Below, in pieces: positions 1 to 13,075 of a stretch of DNA of 64,000 nucleotides (positions within the stretch are counted from its first letter, which is position 1; every line of letters starts with the position of its first letter). Source of the stretch: Pezicula radicicola (taxonomy: Eukaryota > Ascomycota > Leotiomycetes > Helotiales > Dermateaceae); assembly GCA_003008705.1 (NCBI GenBank), contig PDUO01000058.1:128263-192262 (forward strand), read 5' to 3'. The notes under the pieces were generated by a model. That model saw only the letters and a list, made by a program, of their open reading frames with translations, did no database searches and had not been told where the DNA came from. The translations under genes were made by a program, and so were the position numbers.

Positions 1-1678
1 GCTGCCTAGGTTCTTGAAGAATTGAGTGGCGAAGAGAGGTGCAACGGCTCCCAAAGAGTTACGCATGAGTCCTTGGCCGGCGATGGCTGATGAGGAGTTC
101 TCGCCATAACAGTCGGAGGTGAAGCTGTAGGTCGACTCAAAAATGAAGAAGATGCCGATGGCGATTGGTGCCAGCGCGATTGTTGGTGCGATCCATGGCA
201 GATACCCATACTGCGTAAATGAATAGATAAACAATCCAACAGGGAGCGCAGCGGAGCCCCACATTGCTCCATATAGCCTTGATTCAGGGAGAATGACTCT
301 GTCGCGGGACTCCATGATAGATTTGTATTTTCGGATTTGGAGGAAATTTGCTGCGAAACCGATGGTAACACCAATGCAGAGGGAGATGTATGGCAAGCCC
401 GCAACGCCTTCGCCCCAACCTCGCTTTGTCTGGAAGGTGATTGGGATCACCGATAGGAAGAGGAAGGTCACAAACCAGGCAAAAGAAATCCACAGTCCGA
501 ATGCAAAGACAACAGGCTCTGTTGCCAGCATCTGGACCGCTTTAACCGAAGAGTTGTGAAGCATTTGCTTAAGGTCGCTAGTCTCAAGATCCATTCCTGT
601 ATGTTCTCAAGTATTAGTTTATCTAATGTAGTTAAGACACTCCAGGGAACAGTATCCTAGAATGTATAAGATCCGTACCTGCGATATATCGTTCATCTCC
701 TGTCGCCGCACGCAGTTTTTTCGCTCGTTTATGTAGCGTCACACCTCCTCTTGTCTCTCTCAGAAAGCATGCGATAATAACGAGCAATGGAAGGTTAGAC
801 AACCCTTGAATGCCTTCAATCCATCTCCATCCAATCGTCTCGTCGATGAAACCCGCGTAGATAGGTGCTCCTACAGTCCCTAATATGGCGACATATGAAA
901 AGCATGCCATTGGAATTGCCCGAGAGTCGGATTCGTAAATATCGCTGAAAGTTCCACCAACAAGAATCGTCCCGACGCAGCCGAAAAGTCCAGACAGTGT
1001 ACGCATAACAAGAATAGTTGCGATATTCTTTCCTAGTGCTAGTCCGATAAACACAACCACAAATAAGGCATATGCTCCAATGTAAACAGTCCTCCGCCCA
1101 ACAAGCTCACAGAAAGGTGCGAGGAACAAAGGTGCCAATGCACATGCAAAGTTGAAGCAGAATAATCCGAGTTGTCCCAGCTCCGTGCTGACTCCCAGAT
1201 CCTCGCACATTCGATCGATTCCACTACTGTAGGCCGTTGTCGCAAGACCAATAAATAATGTCATCAAACACAATAGCAGGGTGATGAATGCTTTTCTGCC
1301 TTGGGACCAGTTGAATGGATTCTCCTTGTCTCCGTCGTAGAAAGTAAGCTTGATGTACTCCTTTCCTTCGTTCCGAATGACTTCAGTTAACGTGAGTGGC
1401 AAATCGAAGTCAACCTTTACTAGTGGTCCCTCTTCTTGGGTTCCGGTATTGCTACTTTCGAGTGCCTCGAGGAACGATCCACCAGTGATCCGTCCATTTT
1501 TCCTTTGATGTGGCTTTTCTTCTACTTGGTTAGTATTAGGAAGATCCGTTGAGGTGCGGTTTTTAGGTGCCTCGCCAGGACTTCGAGGAGTTACTGTGCC
1601 GCTATGATGATTTAGAGGAGTAGTTGTGCCCGACTCGAAGTGGTCGTCGGTAACACCATCATTTCCGGATGTCGACAT
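1..1678 (-). CDS. MFS transporter, drug/polyamine DHA1 type (3' end outside window)
   Basis: Twelve-helix major facilitator superfamily proton antiporter, probably exporting drugs or polyamines at the plasma membrane. The gene starts at 1678 and has one intron (597-678, donor GTACGG, acceptor ACAG); exon 2 then reads open to the window edge. A Ser/Thr/Pro-rich cytosolic tail of about 110 residues comes first, then an NPFNWS motif just before helix 1, as is typical of fungal DHA1 transporters. The loop between helices 2 and 3 carries the expected GRR motif (AxxCELVGRRT). The helix 5 antiporter region (GAPIYAGFI, then WRWIEGI) is present. The C-terminal part and stop lie beyond position 1. The family is clear; the substrate cannot be read from the sequence. 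Confidence 0.9.
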
Positions 1679-3323
1679 GGTGTAATATATTGATGAAGAT
1701 ATTTTGAAGAACGAACCTCTGGGCCAGAAAGACGGTTCTCCCTGGGAGATGTGTCTTTACATATCTGCCCATCATACTATGGAATTTGGTTTCTGTGGAC
1801 CATTCGCCTCGTATGTCCCAAGTCTTCTCAAAGCACTTCATTGCATCTCTCTTCTGTCGTCATATATATGGGTGCACCGAGATAGGGCCGTCGTGAGACA
1901 GAATGCTGAATGATAGAACCCAATTTTCTCTCCTCGTCTGAAGCTTACTTAAACTTCTGGACCTACAAAAAATCGACACTAAGCAGCTTTACCGACTTGG
2001 CAAGTCCACCTATCGCTAAATAACGGACAATACCCACCTGCCCACACAAGTACCGCCGATAACATCACGTGGAGCATGGAACGTTCACAAACATGCCCTC
2101 AAGTATGCTGGCTGATATGTACCTGTGGCTATGTCATAAGAGCGAGGAATGGGACGGAGGCTGGCATTGATCACATCCCAGAGAGAATTTCAGACCATTG
2201 TATGCTCGAACGCAGGTCGATGTAATTGACAATGATGTAAGAGCCTACCCAAGTTAACAAGATGTGAGGACTTGCCTCCGTAAACGGCTTGGAAGTGCCT
2301 CTGGTTTTTGAGATGCGCCGCAGACTCCTCACTTAAGAAAGGATCCACAATGCGTGTGAACAAATGGAGCGCAAGCCAACACATGCACAGGGAACATCAG
2401 ACGAATAGGCTCACTAAACACATTGTGCAAACTTTTGCCAGATTGTGCTTTATGCATTCACCACCCAACTAGGTGGTCATGAGATGATAACTGGAGCAAG
2501 AACAGAAGCAGTCTTTGATCTTCTGTTCTGAAGTGATGGCCGAAAACGCCCGCAACGACAAGATATCGTATCGGACCGTTCGTTCATGCAGCAACTTTGC
2601 TCACAACTAAGCGCCCAAGAAGATCAGCTGCAGAAGCTTCTTGTGAGAGAGGATACGGTAGTGACATGTCCAAGGATGAGATGGGCCAAGTGTTCGCGCG
2701 TCATACATACTGGTACTTTCGATGTCGATGCCGCCAAAACTTTCGTGGTTTCTTGTATGAGAAAAACAAATACTGACTCGAGAGAGACCCGATATCCGAG
2801 ATAAGCTTGGAGACCTGGAGGCGCGCCGGAGCAACCTGCCGTCCGAGGGCTGTAAATCCTTTTGCTTCTTATTGTCCTCTGCTTTGCAATGGCTTACAAT
2901 TTGCAATGAAAAGAAAGTAGCGACATGTTACTCTATGAGCTGCACTTGTTGATGAGTTGACGTTCATGGTGTTGGCACCTCATTCGTGGCAGAAGACAAA
3001 TGGCCTGATTCGGATATTTCCTCTTCAGGATTACTAAGCCATCTCGATATTTCGAACCACCCGATCCGATTCCATCCCCTTCACGGCGGGAACAGCGAGA
3101 GCTTCAAAAATGTTGTCCATAAAAGACACATCATCAGTAGGTGCTGCTTAGCCCGGTACATACTGTACTATGTGCAACAAATCGACAACTGTGTCGAAAG
3201 TCATTCCTTAGTTTGCTTCAGTTTGCGCTCCAGTTTGCCCGTCTATTGTTTACCCAACGAAGTCAAACAATTGCGAGTGCTTTCTGATCTCTCCCCTCCC
3301 TTGCATGCATTTATATTGAAGAT
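1679..3323. other. Intergenic region, no gene recognised
   Basis: About 1.6 kb between the divergent MFS and velvet genes. Several short open frames occur on both strands, but none shows a recognisable domain or convincing splice structure. It probably holds both promoters and the 5' untranslated leader of the velvet gene. Confidence 0.5.
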
Positions 3324-4431
3324 ATGGGTCCTCCTGGATCTGCAACCCCAGTGGAGGGCGCGGCGCAGTTGACTTCATCCGGTGGCTCAGGTAGCAAGGT
3401 ATTTACAATACAATATGGTCTTGTTGACTTCAGAACGAGCTAACAACATCTGGTAGCAGTTATTTCACACAACCGGGTTACCAAATCCCAACTACGCTAA
3501 TACTCAACCTGCCTACCATGCCCAACAGCTTCAGTACAGGCAGTCCGCATACCAGGACTCGCTTCCAAACACATATGAGCGTAGACCGGCATTGGGTCCA
3601 GAACGGCTGCCAGCGTTGAGGAGTGTTCTGGACATGCCATTACCGTTACCAGGGATCCAAGCTCAGCCAACAGCAGCATTTCAACAGCTGGAAGAGAGGA
3701 ATATGGCAACACAAGAAACTGTAGGGAACAGAGCGTTTACAGAACAAGGGTCACATATACAGGATCCAAGTCATTTGGCGATGGGCGAGAACTGCCAACT
3801 GATCATTCGGCAGAGCCCTAGGTATGCGCTGGTCGTTACCAGGAAAGAGAAAGGTGCGCATGCTGGAGAGGAATTTTGCTTATTCTTGGACATGTTACTT
3901 AACGTTACTTGTAGGCCGGCGCAAAGCTATCGAACCACCTCCCATCATACAATTCAAGACTAGCCTGGACCGAAAATTGATTGAGAGTTAGTACCAATAA
4001 GCTGTAGATGTACCAAGTTGTCACTAATGAAAATCGTAGATTCTCATTTGTTTGTTTCGTGCAGTCTATTGGAAGAGACAAACAACCGTCCTACGAGAAA
4101 TGGTGGTGCAGGACTTCTAGGTACACTTGTTTCTTCTGCACATCGGCTTCTGGATATCGACAATAGCGAAGGAACATTCTTCATCTTTGATGATCTTTCG
4201 GCCGAGATTGTAGGCACCTTTCGTCTGCACTTCATCCTCTACGAATTGCGAGATGCTCAGTGTTACGACATAACATCAGTTGTTTCTGAAAGCTTCACCG
4301 TTCACACAAAAAAGACGTTTCCCGGAATAATGGATTCGACACCGTTGACGAGATCATTTGCTGATCAAGGAGTTCGACTGAAGATTAGCAAGGACCGCCG
4401 TCATCTGGGTGTTGCAACGGGTATGAGATGA
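3324..4431 (+). CDS. Velvet-domain transcriptional regulator (VosA/VelC type)
   Basis: Fungal regulator of development and secondary metabolism; velvet domains bind DNA and dimerise with other velvet proteins. Four exons: 3324-3398, 3457-3853, 3915-3986 and 4040-4431, giving 311 aa in one continuous frame. Residues 1 to about 138 are Gln/Pro-rich and low in complexity. The velvet domain (about 139-300) opens with LIIRQSPRYALV, contains the conserved EPPPIIQ stretch, LLGTLVSSAHRL and FFIFDDLS, and ends with the TPLTRSFADQGVRLKI block typical of VosA and VelC. The long Gln/Pro-rich N-terminus and truncated tail favour VelC or VosA over VeA or VelB. Which paralogue it is needs a phylogeny. Confidence 0.88.
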
Positions 4432-5003
4432 GGATTTTAATGGGCGACCATATTTATTGGGGCATTGTAATGTAATACTCGCCACGTATCGGCCGTGGAC
4501 GAGGTTCACTAGGAATAAAGTCTTGGAATAGGGCAGACATAGCTACCTTAGTATACTTAATCTTTACAAGCTAACCTAAAAAATTTATCTGGCAATAAAT
4601 GTCTTCATGTGAAGGAGGGCTCGTGACGACAACGAGAGGCTCTTCGGTTAAATTTCTATGTCAGACAGCTTTGTGTTTCCACTTTCCCTTCATCACAAGC
4701 TTACCGCAATGCGCCATGAACCACAGAAAGACCCACAGTGAGGAAATTCCAACCAATTTGCTTGCGACAATAGTCATAGCCGCCATCAAGAGCACCAGAA
4801 CCGCGATACACGCTTTCCCCGAGCTTCGTAACCTCGGTATCGCGCTTCTTCTATCCGGGGCTTTCCTCTCTTTCTTAAGCCTCACAGATAAGTCACTCTC
4901 TACTCCTCTATTTCTTCTATTCTCCTTTCGCATCATAGACCATAGATTCGTCACATAGACTTTTTTCCCCATAAGTATATTCTCTTTGATTTCGGTAGAC
5001 AAG
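4432..5003. other. Intergenic region with promoter of the peroxidase gene
   Basis: 572 bp between the velvet stop and the peroxidase start. The last 100 bp are rich in CT, as is common in fungal promoters and leaders. No gene is seen. Confidence 0.5.
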
Positions 5004-6063
5004 ATGAGCAAGAAAGGAGACTTCGAGGCTGTCCGCAAGGATATCAAAGACCTACTACATCAACCCGAATATGACGATGGAAGCGCAGGCCCTGTCCTTG
5101 TGCGACTGGCATGGTAAGAACGCCGCACTGCCTCTCCAGTGGTCTTTCTCACATATATCTAGGCACTCTGCTGGCACTTATGACGCCGAGACTGATACAG
5201 GAGGAAGTAATGGCGCCGGTATGAGATATGAATCCGAAGGTGGAGAGTAAGTGCACCAGTGCTCGAATCATAGACATTAGCTGACAACTCCCAGCCCTGC
5301 AAATGCTGGTCTTCAGCACGCGCGCGTTTTCCTCGAACCCATCAAAGCGAAGCACTCTTGGATAACATATGCCGACCTGTGGACATTGGCAGGAGTGGTG
5401 GCAATAAAAGAGATGGGCGGTCCTTCGATTCCTTGGCTTGGCGGACGTACCGATTATGTCGACGATAGCAAACTACCACCTCGTGGTCGTTTACCTGATG
5501 CTGCGCAAGGATCCGACCATCTTCGATTCATATTCGGACGTATGGGATTCTCAGACCAGGAAATCGTAGCTCTCTCCGGCGCACATAATCTAGGACGGTG
5601 TCACAGTGACAGGAGTGGATTCGAAGGTGCTTGGGTCAACAATCCAACACGATTCTCAAACCAGTACTACCGGCTATTGTTATCACTACAATGGAAGAAG
5701 AAGAAGCTTGATAACGGCATCGAGCAGTTCGTCAACTATGATGAAGATACCGAGACGGAATTGATGATGTTACCAACAGATATTGCCCTGACCAAAGATG
5801 AGGCTTTCAGAGAATGGGTCATCAAATATGCAGACGATAAAGACAAGTTCTTCGAAGATTTCAGCAAGGTCTTTGCTAAGTTGATCGAACTTGGGATAAC
5901 GAGGGATGAGAAAGGCACCATTACGAATGCCGATAATGAGAAGGGCGGATATCATTCTGCGCCTAAGAAGAAGACTACAGCTAAATTGACGGATGATAAG
6001 GTTAGACCTAGTGAGGCGGAGCCTTTGAAGGATAAGAATAAGAAGTTTAGAGCTAGATTGTAG
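5004..6063 (+). CDS. Cytochrome c peroxidase-like haem peroxidase, no presequence
   Basis: Class I haem peroxidase that reduces hydrogen peroxide, of the cytochrome c peroxidase family. Exons 5004-5113, 5163-5246 and 5295-6063 give 320 aa. The distal haem triad is Arg34, Trp37 and His38 (VRLAWHSAGT). The proximal His162 lies in [10 protein letters not shown], and Trp178 in GFEGAW corresponds to the radical-forming Trp191 of yeast CCP, which supports cytochrome c peroxidase rather than ascorbate peroxidase chemistry. The protein starts [10 protein letters not shown] directly at the catalytic domain and lacks the cleavable mitochondrial presequence of canonical Ccp1, so it is probably the cytosolic paralogue found in many fungi. 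The last 40 residues are Lys-rich and charged. Confidence 0.93.
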
Positions 6064-9000
6064 ATGGTCTTACGAGGCAGGCTTGTACGATATAATAGAT
6101 ATGGGTAGATGATCCATGAGAAGCGTTTATTAGAGTCATAGATAGAGTATCTCCCCCGCAGTATATTGGCACATCGTACAAGGATTAAGCACCCTTCTAA
6201 ATTTTACAAATCGAGGCTATAAAAGCACAACACCATTCGCTACTTAGTACATTAGAACTACTCCTCTGCTTTTTAATTGAGTAGTGCTTATTTTCTTTTA
6301 AAATAGCTATAAAAATACAACTAGTTGTATACTAAAAGGTAGATTTTTTTAAGAGCATATGGCGTGCACGTCCGTGTAGCACGAGCTTGTGCCAATATAC
6401 TGTGGAGGAGACAGAAGAAGTAGATGTTTTCCACTTTTTTCCTTTTTTTTCTTTTTAGAGTCTCTACTATCTCACTATGACATCACTTGGTTGATTACCT
6501 CAAGAAGCTTCTCTACTTTCCAAAGCAAAAATTATGCTATTTCGTAAGTGAGGCAAGTCATTTAAGAATCACGTTTTTTTAAGATCAGGAAAGAACAACG
6601 AAGTTATATGAACTTTTTATACATCATCTTTTCAATTCCATCCTCATCTATTACAGCACAACCATCTTAGCCTCCCACCAAAAGTATAGATAAGTACCTA
6701 GCACCAAAAAGTATATCAATTCCAGAACGCGAGTAATGACACACGGAACGGAGTCCGATCTGATACTCCATAGATCGACAAACAGATCTTAAAAAGTGGT
6801 GAACCGTGTGAAGCACACTACTCGTACCGTAAGTCTGTAACAAATGTCCTGACTCAATGTCAACGCCAATACCGCGCCAGTGTACCTTCCGTACCAACGC
6901 CCAACGGCCCCGATGGTGCCAATCCCCTCATTTATTACATACATTACCTAAATAAGTGTATGTGGAGCTAGGTATGAGACTTTTGACGCATATCGCACAT
7001 CCGATCTCTTTATACATTGTTCGATCTAGAGATCCCGTTTTACTTTCTTACCTGTACGATGTAAGCTTACTTGGGATCTTGGAGGATCTTGGAGGATTGG
7101 AAGATGAGGTATTTTTGTACGGATTACGAGGAAAGGGAATTATTTGATGATTTTTTGTTTGTTTTTTTAATTCTTTAATTGATCTGTGGTTGTTTTCCTT
7201 AAGTGGGGGTATTTTTGCTTTGTTAGAGGTATGGAGTAGTTGCTAGAGTCAGTTCGTTGCCTTGGCTACTTTCTCTTTTCCTTTTGTAATAGGCTGCCTA
7301 CCATGCAAAGGAGGTGTATTAGGTATATTTATATGTATAATTGCACTTAAGCTTCTTTACAGGGTTACAAAACCACCTGTCTACCTATAATACCTCACAG
7401 AATTTCTACCTTGCCTTACACAATCAAAGAATTCATCCATATTTCATACGTACGGTACAAAAACTTTCAATAAGGTTCCCAATAAGGTAACAAAATACAG
7501 TTTTGTTGCATATCGTATTTTCTAGACCGGACATTCTACTCCTATTGTTGCTGATAGTTTCGGAGCAAAATGTCCTAAGATCAGAGAATCGCGCCCTCGA
7601 TATCGAGGAGTAGGTATGGAAATCGTAAACGAAAATTGTATTGCTGACTGTTGCTGCCGTTACCGTGGATTTTGATTTCTGATATATGAGTTGTTACCAA
7701 ATTTACATACAAGTTGGTAAATGTATCTAGGTGGATAATGTCATGCAGGCTGCTTTACGAAGTCTGTATTGCGTGCGAATTTGCTGTATTGTACTATATG
7801 GAGTACGGAGGTACAGTACAATAGTTGAGATCGTGGGGATTTGCTTGCCTGGCCTGTTTGCTCCGTTTCGTTTCCAGGCTGTCGGGAGGTCCGCCGAGAC
7901 CACCAGGACTGTACCTCTGTATACCTATCACGTGTAAAATGCATACCGCTCCTAACTCCAAAGGGAAAGCCGTTCTCTTTAGTAGAATGACGAAGAATAA
8001 TATGATAGTGCCGTGGCTGTTTATCCTCCGGGTGTAGCCTGAAGGATAGCCTCGCCGAGTTGTCAAACAACGGTAATTCCGAGTCGTGATGATTGGCTGA
8101 AGATACACAGCCAATCTCTCGGCCTCGTGTGTGCACCGTACACTTCATAGGGTTGGGGGAGTATACAAGTAACCTTGTCCTTTTGTAAGACCCTTCGATT
8201 AATTTTAAGTTGCCTCATGAGGGACTGGGGACTGAGGGGATAAATAAAGAACATGACTCAATGATGCCCTTAGCCTAAAGACAGACACGACTTGTATCAC
8301 CACTCACTCTTATTAGAACAGACTGCACAGCATTTGAAACCTTCGGGAAAAGTGTACAATCTGGTCCTGGCGTCATTATTGAAACTACTCGTTGTGTATC
8401 TCTGAACTCTGGTAAACACAATAGGGACGCTTTATTGTTTGAACTTGACGGAGCGTACGTCAGATGCAAATAGTCCGGTCCTCAGGAACCGGTTGACGCG
8501 TTGTGGCGTTAAGGGCTGAGCAAACCACGCCAAATATGAGGTGTCGCAACGTACTTCGTACGAAATAAGGGTAAGATCCGGAGTAGAGGCGAGATTATTG
8601 ATATTGAGTTCAGGATATTATTTGCCATATTATTGCCGTGCAGCATACAGGATGGCGTTGTCAGGTAGATCAAACGAGGGTGTTTGTGGCTGTTGAGCTT
8701 GACAATTCTTGCTGACGGGTTGAGGCTCTATGATATGACTATATGTCCATAGATAGCAACAGTACGAAGACCAGGCAGACGGTGAGCGGAACGAGAATCA
8801 ATTTGAACTCGTCTTGCTCAACGTCGTCAATTTATAGCCGCCTTGGCATTCGTCCTCTTTGGTCCCTTCAAGCTTCTCGACTTCTTTAGCGCCGTGCTTG
8901 GGGTTTGATTTGGTGGAATTCGTGCGCTCTGACATATTTTGTCTCCCACTCCAGTGCTTCTTCCTTCGTACTCCATACACTCCTCCCTCCGTTCAGTCCA

Positions 9001-9190
9001 AGACATACACTTTTGCTACACATGTGGACGGCCCTAGCCAGCATCAATCGCACACCTATCCTCATATTGAGGTAGGTTGCACAGCATCACCACCCTTACT
9101 ATATACCCCCGAAGAAAGTACAATTTAATTATACGGCACCGGTCTGGGTCTTTCCTCCTTCCCCAAACCGATGATAGCCCCCCACCAACC
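6064..9190. other. Long intergenic region, AT-rich, no gene recognised
   Basis: 3.1 kb with only short, unconvincing open frames. Most of it is AT-rich with poly-A/poly-T tracts (for example around 6430-6460 and 7150-7170). The last few hundred bases before 9191 are CT-rich and probably form the promoter and leader of the kinase gene. No RNA gene or transposon domain was recognised. Confidence 0.5.
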
Positions 9191-11435
9191 ATGTCTACAA
9201 CTGCCCAGCCCCATACTACTGCGCAGAACCATCACACCGTCGATTCGTCAGAGCTAGAGTCAGCACAAGATAGGGCTGCTGCAATCCAGAACGAGCAGAG
9301 TGTTATACAAAATGCACATATAGCGATGCCCTTCCCGGGCGATCAGACGCCAAACTCTCTTGCAACCTTCAAGTCTACGATAGCAGCGCCGTCACCACCG
9401 CCCAACGCGACCTCCACTACCTCGTCATCAAACCTATTCCACCTGGATACTTCTGCACGACAGCTTTCTTTAGATTCGACTAGCAACCCAAGTCCCTTGA
9501 GTGGGGGCCTGCGACTAAACTCTGCAGATCTAAGAATACAGACGGACATTATCCCAGCGTACACCGTCACAGCTGCGAGTAGCACTGTGCAAACCGCAGT
9601 ATCAGGGTCTTCAGAGTCATCCTCACGGGCGATAGCAAGACCCAGTGGCTTATCAAGGACACCGAGTGTGAAGAACGTCTTTGCGGGCAGTATTGGCAGC
9701 AACTCGAATTCGGTTTTCGGCAGCGCGCCAAACTCAGCTTTATCTTCGCCCATGCTGAGCGCGATGGCAGACGTGACTCCATTACCTTCACCTTTATTAT
9801 CCGGTGATTCACCTGGTCCTTGGAAGAAGTTGGGGGCTCCACTTGGGTCGCGACCCGGTTCTCGAGACGCCATGATCACTGCAGACTCAGCACTGGTTGC
9901 CGCGAATGGGGAGTCGATCTCTTCTGCGATCGCAAACCAGTCAAAACGCCGCGCATACCATGGACTCATGCAAGGCGAGGGGACATCTGGGTTGAATAAT
10001 ATGCAAGTCCTTCAGGAAAAGAAGACAGAGGGGCGTACCAGGAACAGGAGTCTTAGTGAATATGTTCCTGGCTCTGTCCAGATTCCAAAGAGGCACATTA
10101 CTGTTTCTGGCTCACATGGCGCCATCGAAGATCCATCTGTGTCAATGGAGGGCACTATGAGGAGGGAACCTCATTTAGCTGTTCAAAGAGGCCTGGCGCC
10201 GATGCCGAGACCACCAACCCCACCTAAGAGTACGACTGGAGGGGAGAGCAGCGACAGTGATTCTTCGTTATCAACACCAAACGGGCCGCGAGCACATAGG
10301 AAACCGCGATATGAATATTACGATGCACATACGCGCAACGATTCCAAGCGGAGGAGATGGCGAGCGTTAAAATGTTTAGGGACTGGCACATTCAGCAAGG
10401 TAATGCTTGCCACAAGTCAAAGTCCTGAGGAAATTGACCGGATTGATGAGGACGACGTCTTTGGACCGCAAGTTCCAGTAGAAGCGAAGATTGATCGAAA
10501 GAAGCTGGTTGCTATCAAGATATGTGAGCATGGACCCAAAGGCGGTGCTTCTGAGGAACGAATTGAGATGTCGCTAAAACGGGAGCTGGAGATCTTGAAG
10601 ACTACCCGTCATCCGTCATTAATCCACCTCAAAGCGTGGAACATCGAAGAAACCCGTGCCATATTGGTTGTGGATTACTGTCCTGGCGGAGATCTCTTCG
10701 AGGTGGCTAGCAAGCATAACGAACTCTTGGTTCCAGCTTTAATACGAAGGATATTTGCTGAGCTTGTTGGTGCGGTTCGATATCTACATGAGCGACATAT
10801 TGTTCATCGAGATATCAAACTCGAGAGTATGCTACTCCCGTGTTTCCTTTCACCAAAAGCTTACTAAGTTTACAGATGTCCTCGTAAATATACCACCTTC
10901 CGAGCTCGCAAAACGAACGGACTGGACCACCTACCCTTACTCCGTAACGACCCTTACCGACCTTGGACTCGCTCGACGGGTCGCCGATGATGAGATGCTC
11001 ACCACCCGCTGCGGTAGCGATGATTATGCAGCACCAGAAGTCATCATGGGTCAGCCTTACGATGGCCGTTCAACAGACGCTTGGTGCCTCGGTGTTCTAT
11101 TGTACGCTCTTCTAGAATCACGGCTTCCTTTTGATCCCTTGCCCGGTGCCCCTGAATACCTAAAACAAAGAAGCAAGACCACGCATCGAATTGCCCGTGT
11201 AGAATGGAAGTGGGTACAGTTTGCAGGCGAGGAAGGTGACCACGAAGGTGATCCTAAGAAGTTTGAAAGCATGGGCCTCAAGGGCGCCATGGAAATCACG
11301 GAGGGCTTTCTTAACAGAAAGAGGAGTCGTTGGCCCATGGAGAAGGCTGCGGAGCAGGAGTGGGTGAAGGGTGCTATTAATGTTGAGGGTGGCATCAGGT
11401 ACAGGGAGGAGCACGTCCCCGATGAAGCTCCCTAA
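9191..11435 (+). CDS. Serine/threonine protein kinase with long disordered N-terminus
   Basis: 731-aa protein kinase. I chose the ATG at 9191 (context ACCATGT) rather than upstream in-frame codons. One 49-nt intron (10827-10875) splits the catalytic loop; splicing creates HRDIKLENVLVN. Residues 1 to about 385 are Ser/Pro/Thr-rich and probably disordered. The kinase domain begins at LKCLGTGTFSKV (Gly loop), with the ATP-binding lysine in VAIKI after an insert of about 40 residues. The metal-binding DFG motif reads DLG (LTDLGLARR), and activation is followed by YAAPEV. Short inserts after the catalytic loop resemble fungal nutrient-control kinases of the Npr1/Prr group, but I cannot place it firmly. 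Substrate and pathway are unknown. Confidence 0.88.
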
Positions 11436-12339
11436 AGCAAAAGTCGTATCTTTGCACAAAAAGTTCGAATACATACATGCATGGAAGAAAATTAGACATA
11501 CACGCGGGTGTTTGTATGCATTCTTTTCAACTTTTTCTCTTTCTTTTTGCAGCGGCATGGCGACAGACGACACAGGATCAGCGATGGTGTTTTTATAGGA
11601 GTTTTTCTTCTTGCATGTGTTATTGGCGGGCTTCTATTTTACAGATGAATGGGTTTGATCACAGGATCGGGTACACGGGATAAGGAAGTGTATACAAACA
11701 AGGAAGTGCCTTAGACCTCTAGGAATGAAATGGACTGGATTGAGAGGTGATGGACCGGCGGATTAGGATTCGGATTCGGATCGGATCTATAAGGTCATGG
11801 TTGTACATTATTCTGGTGCGTGCTTACTTACTTTCATTCGTGGTTGTATTGGTTGTTACCTATGAATTGCTGATGGCTGGTGGTTGGTGGTGGCTTGATG
11901 TTGATCCGGAAAGAGAGATAAATGCCACGTAGTGGTGTAGAGAATAAGAAGGAAATATCAATACTTGTTTGTGAAATGTGAGTGTTTGGGGGATGAGGTT
12001 TGTTGAGGCTATGAGGGACCTTGAATTTAACATGAAGGTACTAAGCACATAAACGAAACATCATAAAAAATTAAGAATAGAAGGATGGGATGTTGGTTAA
12101 GGGAATGAAATGATAATGATATACAACAATAAGGTATAGCAAAAATCTCTAAAACAATGCCCCCTGGGAAACAATCTTCCTTTAGTCGTACCACCTTCTA
12201 AGAAGCATACTCTATATCGTTTATCTCTATAAGGTCGAGTATATTTAGACTCCAAAGTTGCCTCTTAGTTTTTGCTGTGTATCTACTTATTGTTAGAATC
12301 TGTTTGTTTGTCGGAATTGCCTATGTTCTTTAACAACTT
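11436..12339. other. Intergenic region, no gene recognised
   Basis: About 900 bp of AT-rich sequence after the kinase stop. It contains the likely 3' untranslated region of the kinase. No coding region is supported. Confidence 0.4.
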
Positions 12340-13075
12340 TATAATATAGCGCTACAGCGTTGGGTTTTAGGACACGTGCTTAAGTAGAATTTTAGGTATA
12401 AAATATCACAACCTCTCTTGTAGCTAAAACATCCTCTAAACAATTGTAGGTTCCCCCTTTATTCTTCCTAATTTTAAAATTTAGTAGTTTAGAGTATAGT
12501 GTTTAGAATCCCTACTAAATGCAACAAATCCTAACCACATTCCTCGACAAGATCCTAGAATCTACTATATTAGGATAGATTATCCTTAAGGTATCTAAGT
12601 TGTACTCTAATATATATATTTCTATAGCTCTAAGCGAGCCCCCTCCTAACTAGACAGCGCCTGCCCTTGCCAAATCGCATTATTGAGTATAGATTTTAAT
12701 ATACCGTAAATTAAAGACAGCATTTAGGTTATTGTTTCTCTCTGGTACACCAATAGATTAAGTAACGCGCTAGTAATATAGTCGGTAACACAAAGCAAAA
12801 TAGGTTTACCTGCTCTGCTAGCAATGCCTACTATTTCACAATCGAGTGCTACCGCACAAAACTTCAGCTCCTTAGCAGAAGCAGCTAGTATTTTTAGAAA
12901 GTCTATATGCTTAATCGCACGTAGAGATAGTTAGAAATCGTGTGTTAGCAAGGTCTTACAACCTTTGGCCTCTGTACTACAACATTTATATGGCCTCTTT
13001 CGGTTATGCAGGGGTTTAAATTATAAGCATTTACTACCATAAAGTCTTACACAATAAAACTTACCCATTTATTTT
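12340..13075 (-). pseudogene. Decayed RNA exonuclease gene (REX4-like, DEDDh fold)
   Basis: On the minus strand one frame reads, across in-frame stops, from about 13032 to 12735. It contains a cysteine-rich stretch (YKCCSTEAKGC, then THDF), followed by KILAASAKELKFCAVALDCEIVGI, here broken into shorter pieces: KFCAVALDCEIVGI is the first exonuclease motif. The next part is PILLCVTDYITSALL and then VYQRE. Further down, a second segment in the same style reads EEGARLELWKYI. These match the order seen in fungal REX4-type 3'-5' exonucleases. Stops (for example within KCL*FK and HDF*LS) and frame breaks show that it is dead. The surrounding DNA is very AT-rich, which fits repeat-induced point mutation, though this was not measured. 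Ends are approximate. Confidence 0.7.

Noticed and set aside
9343..9969. 208-codon open frame on the minus strand
   Set aside because: It is antisense to the Ser/Pro-rich N-terminus of the kinase and has no domain; a low-complexity mirror frame.
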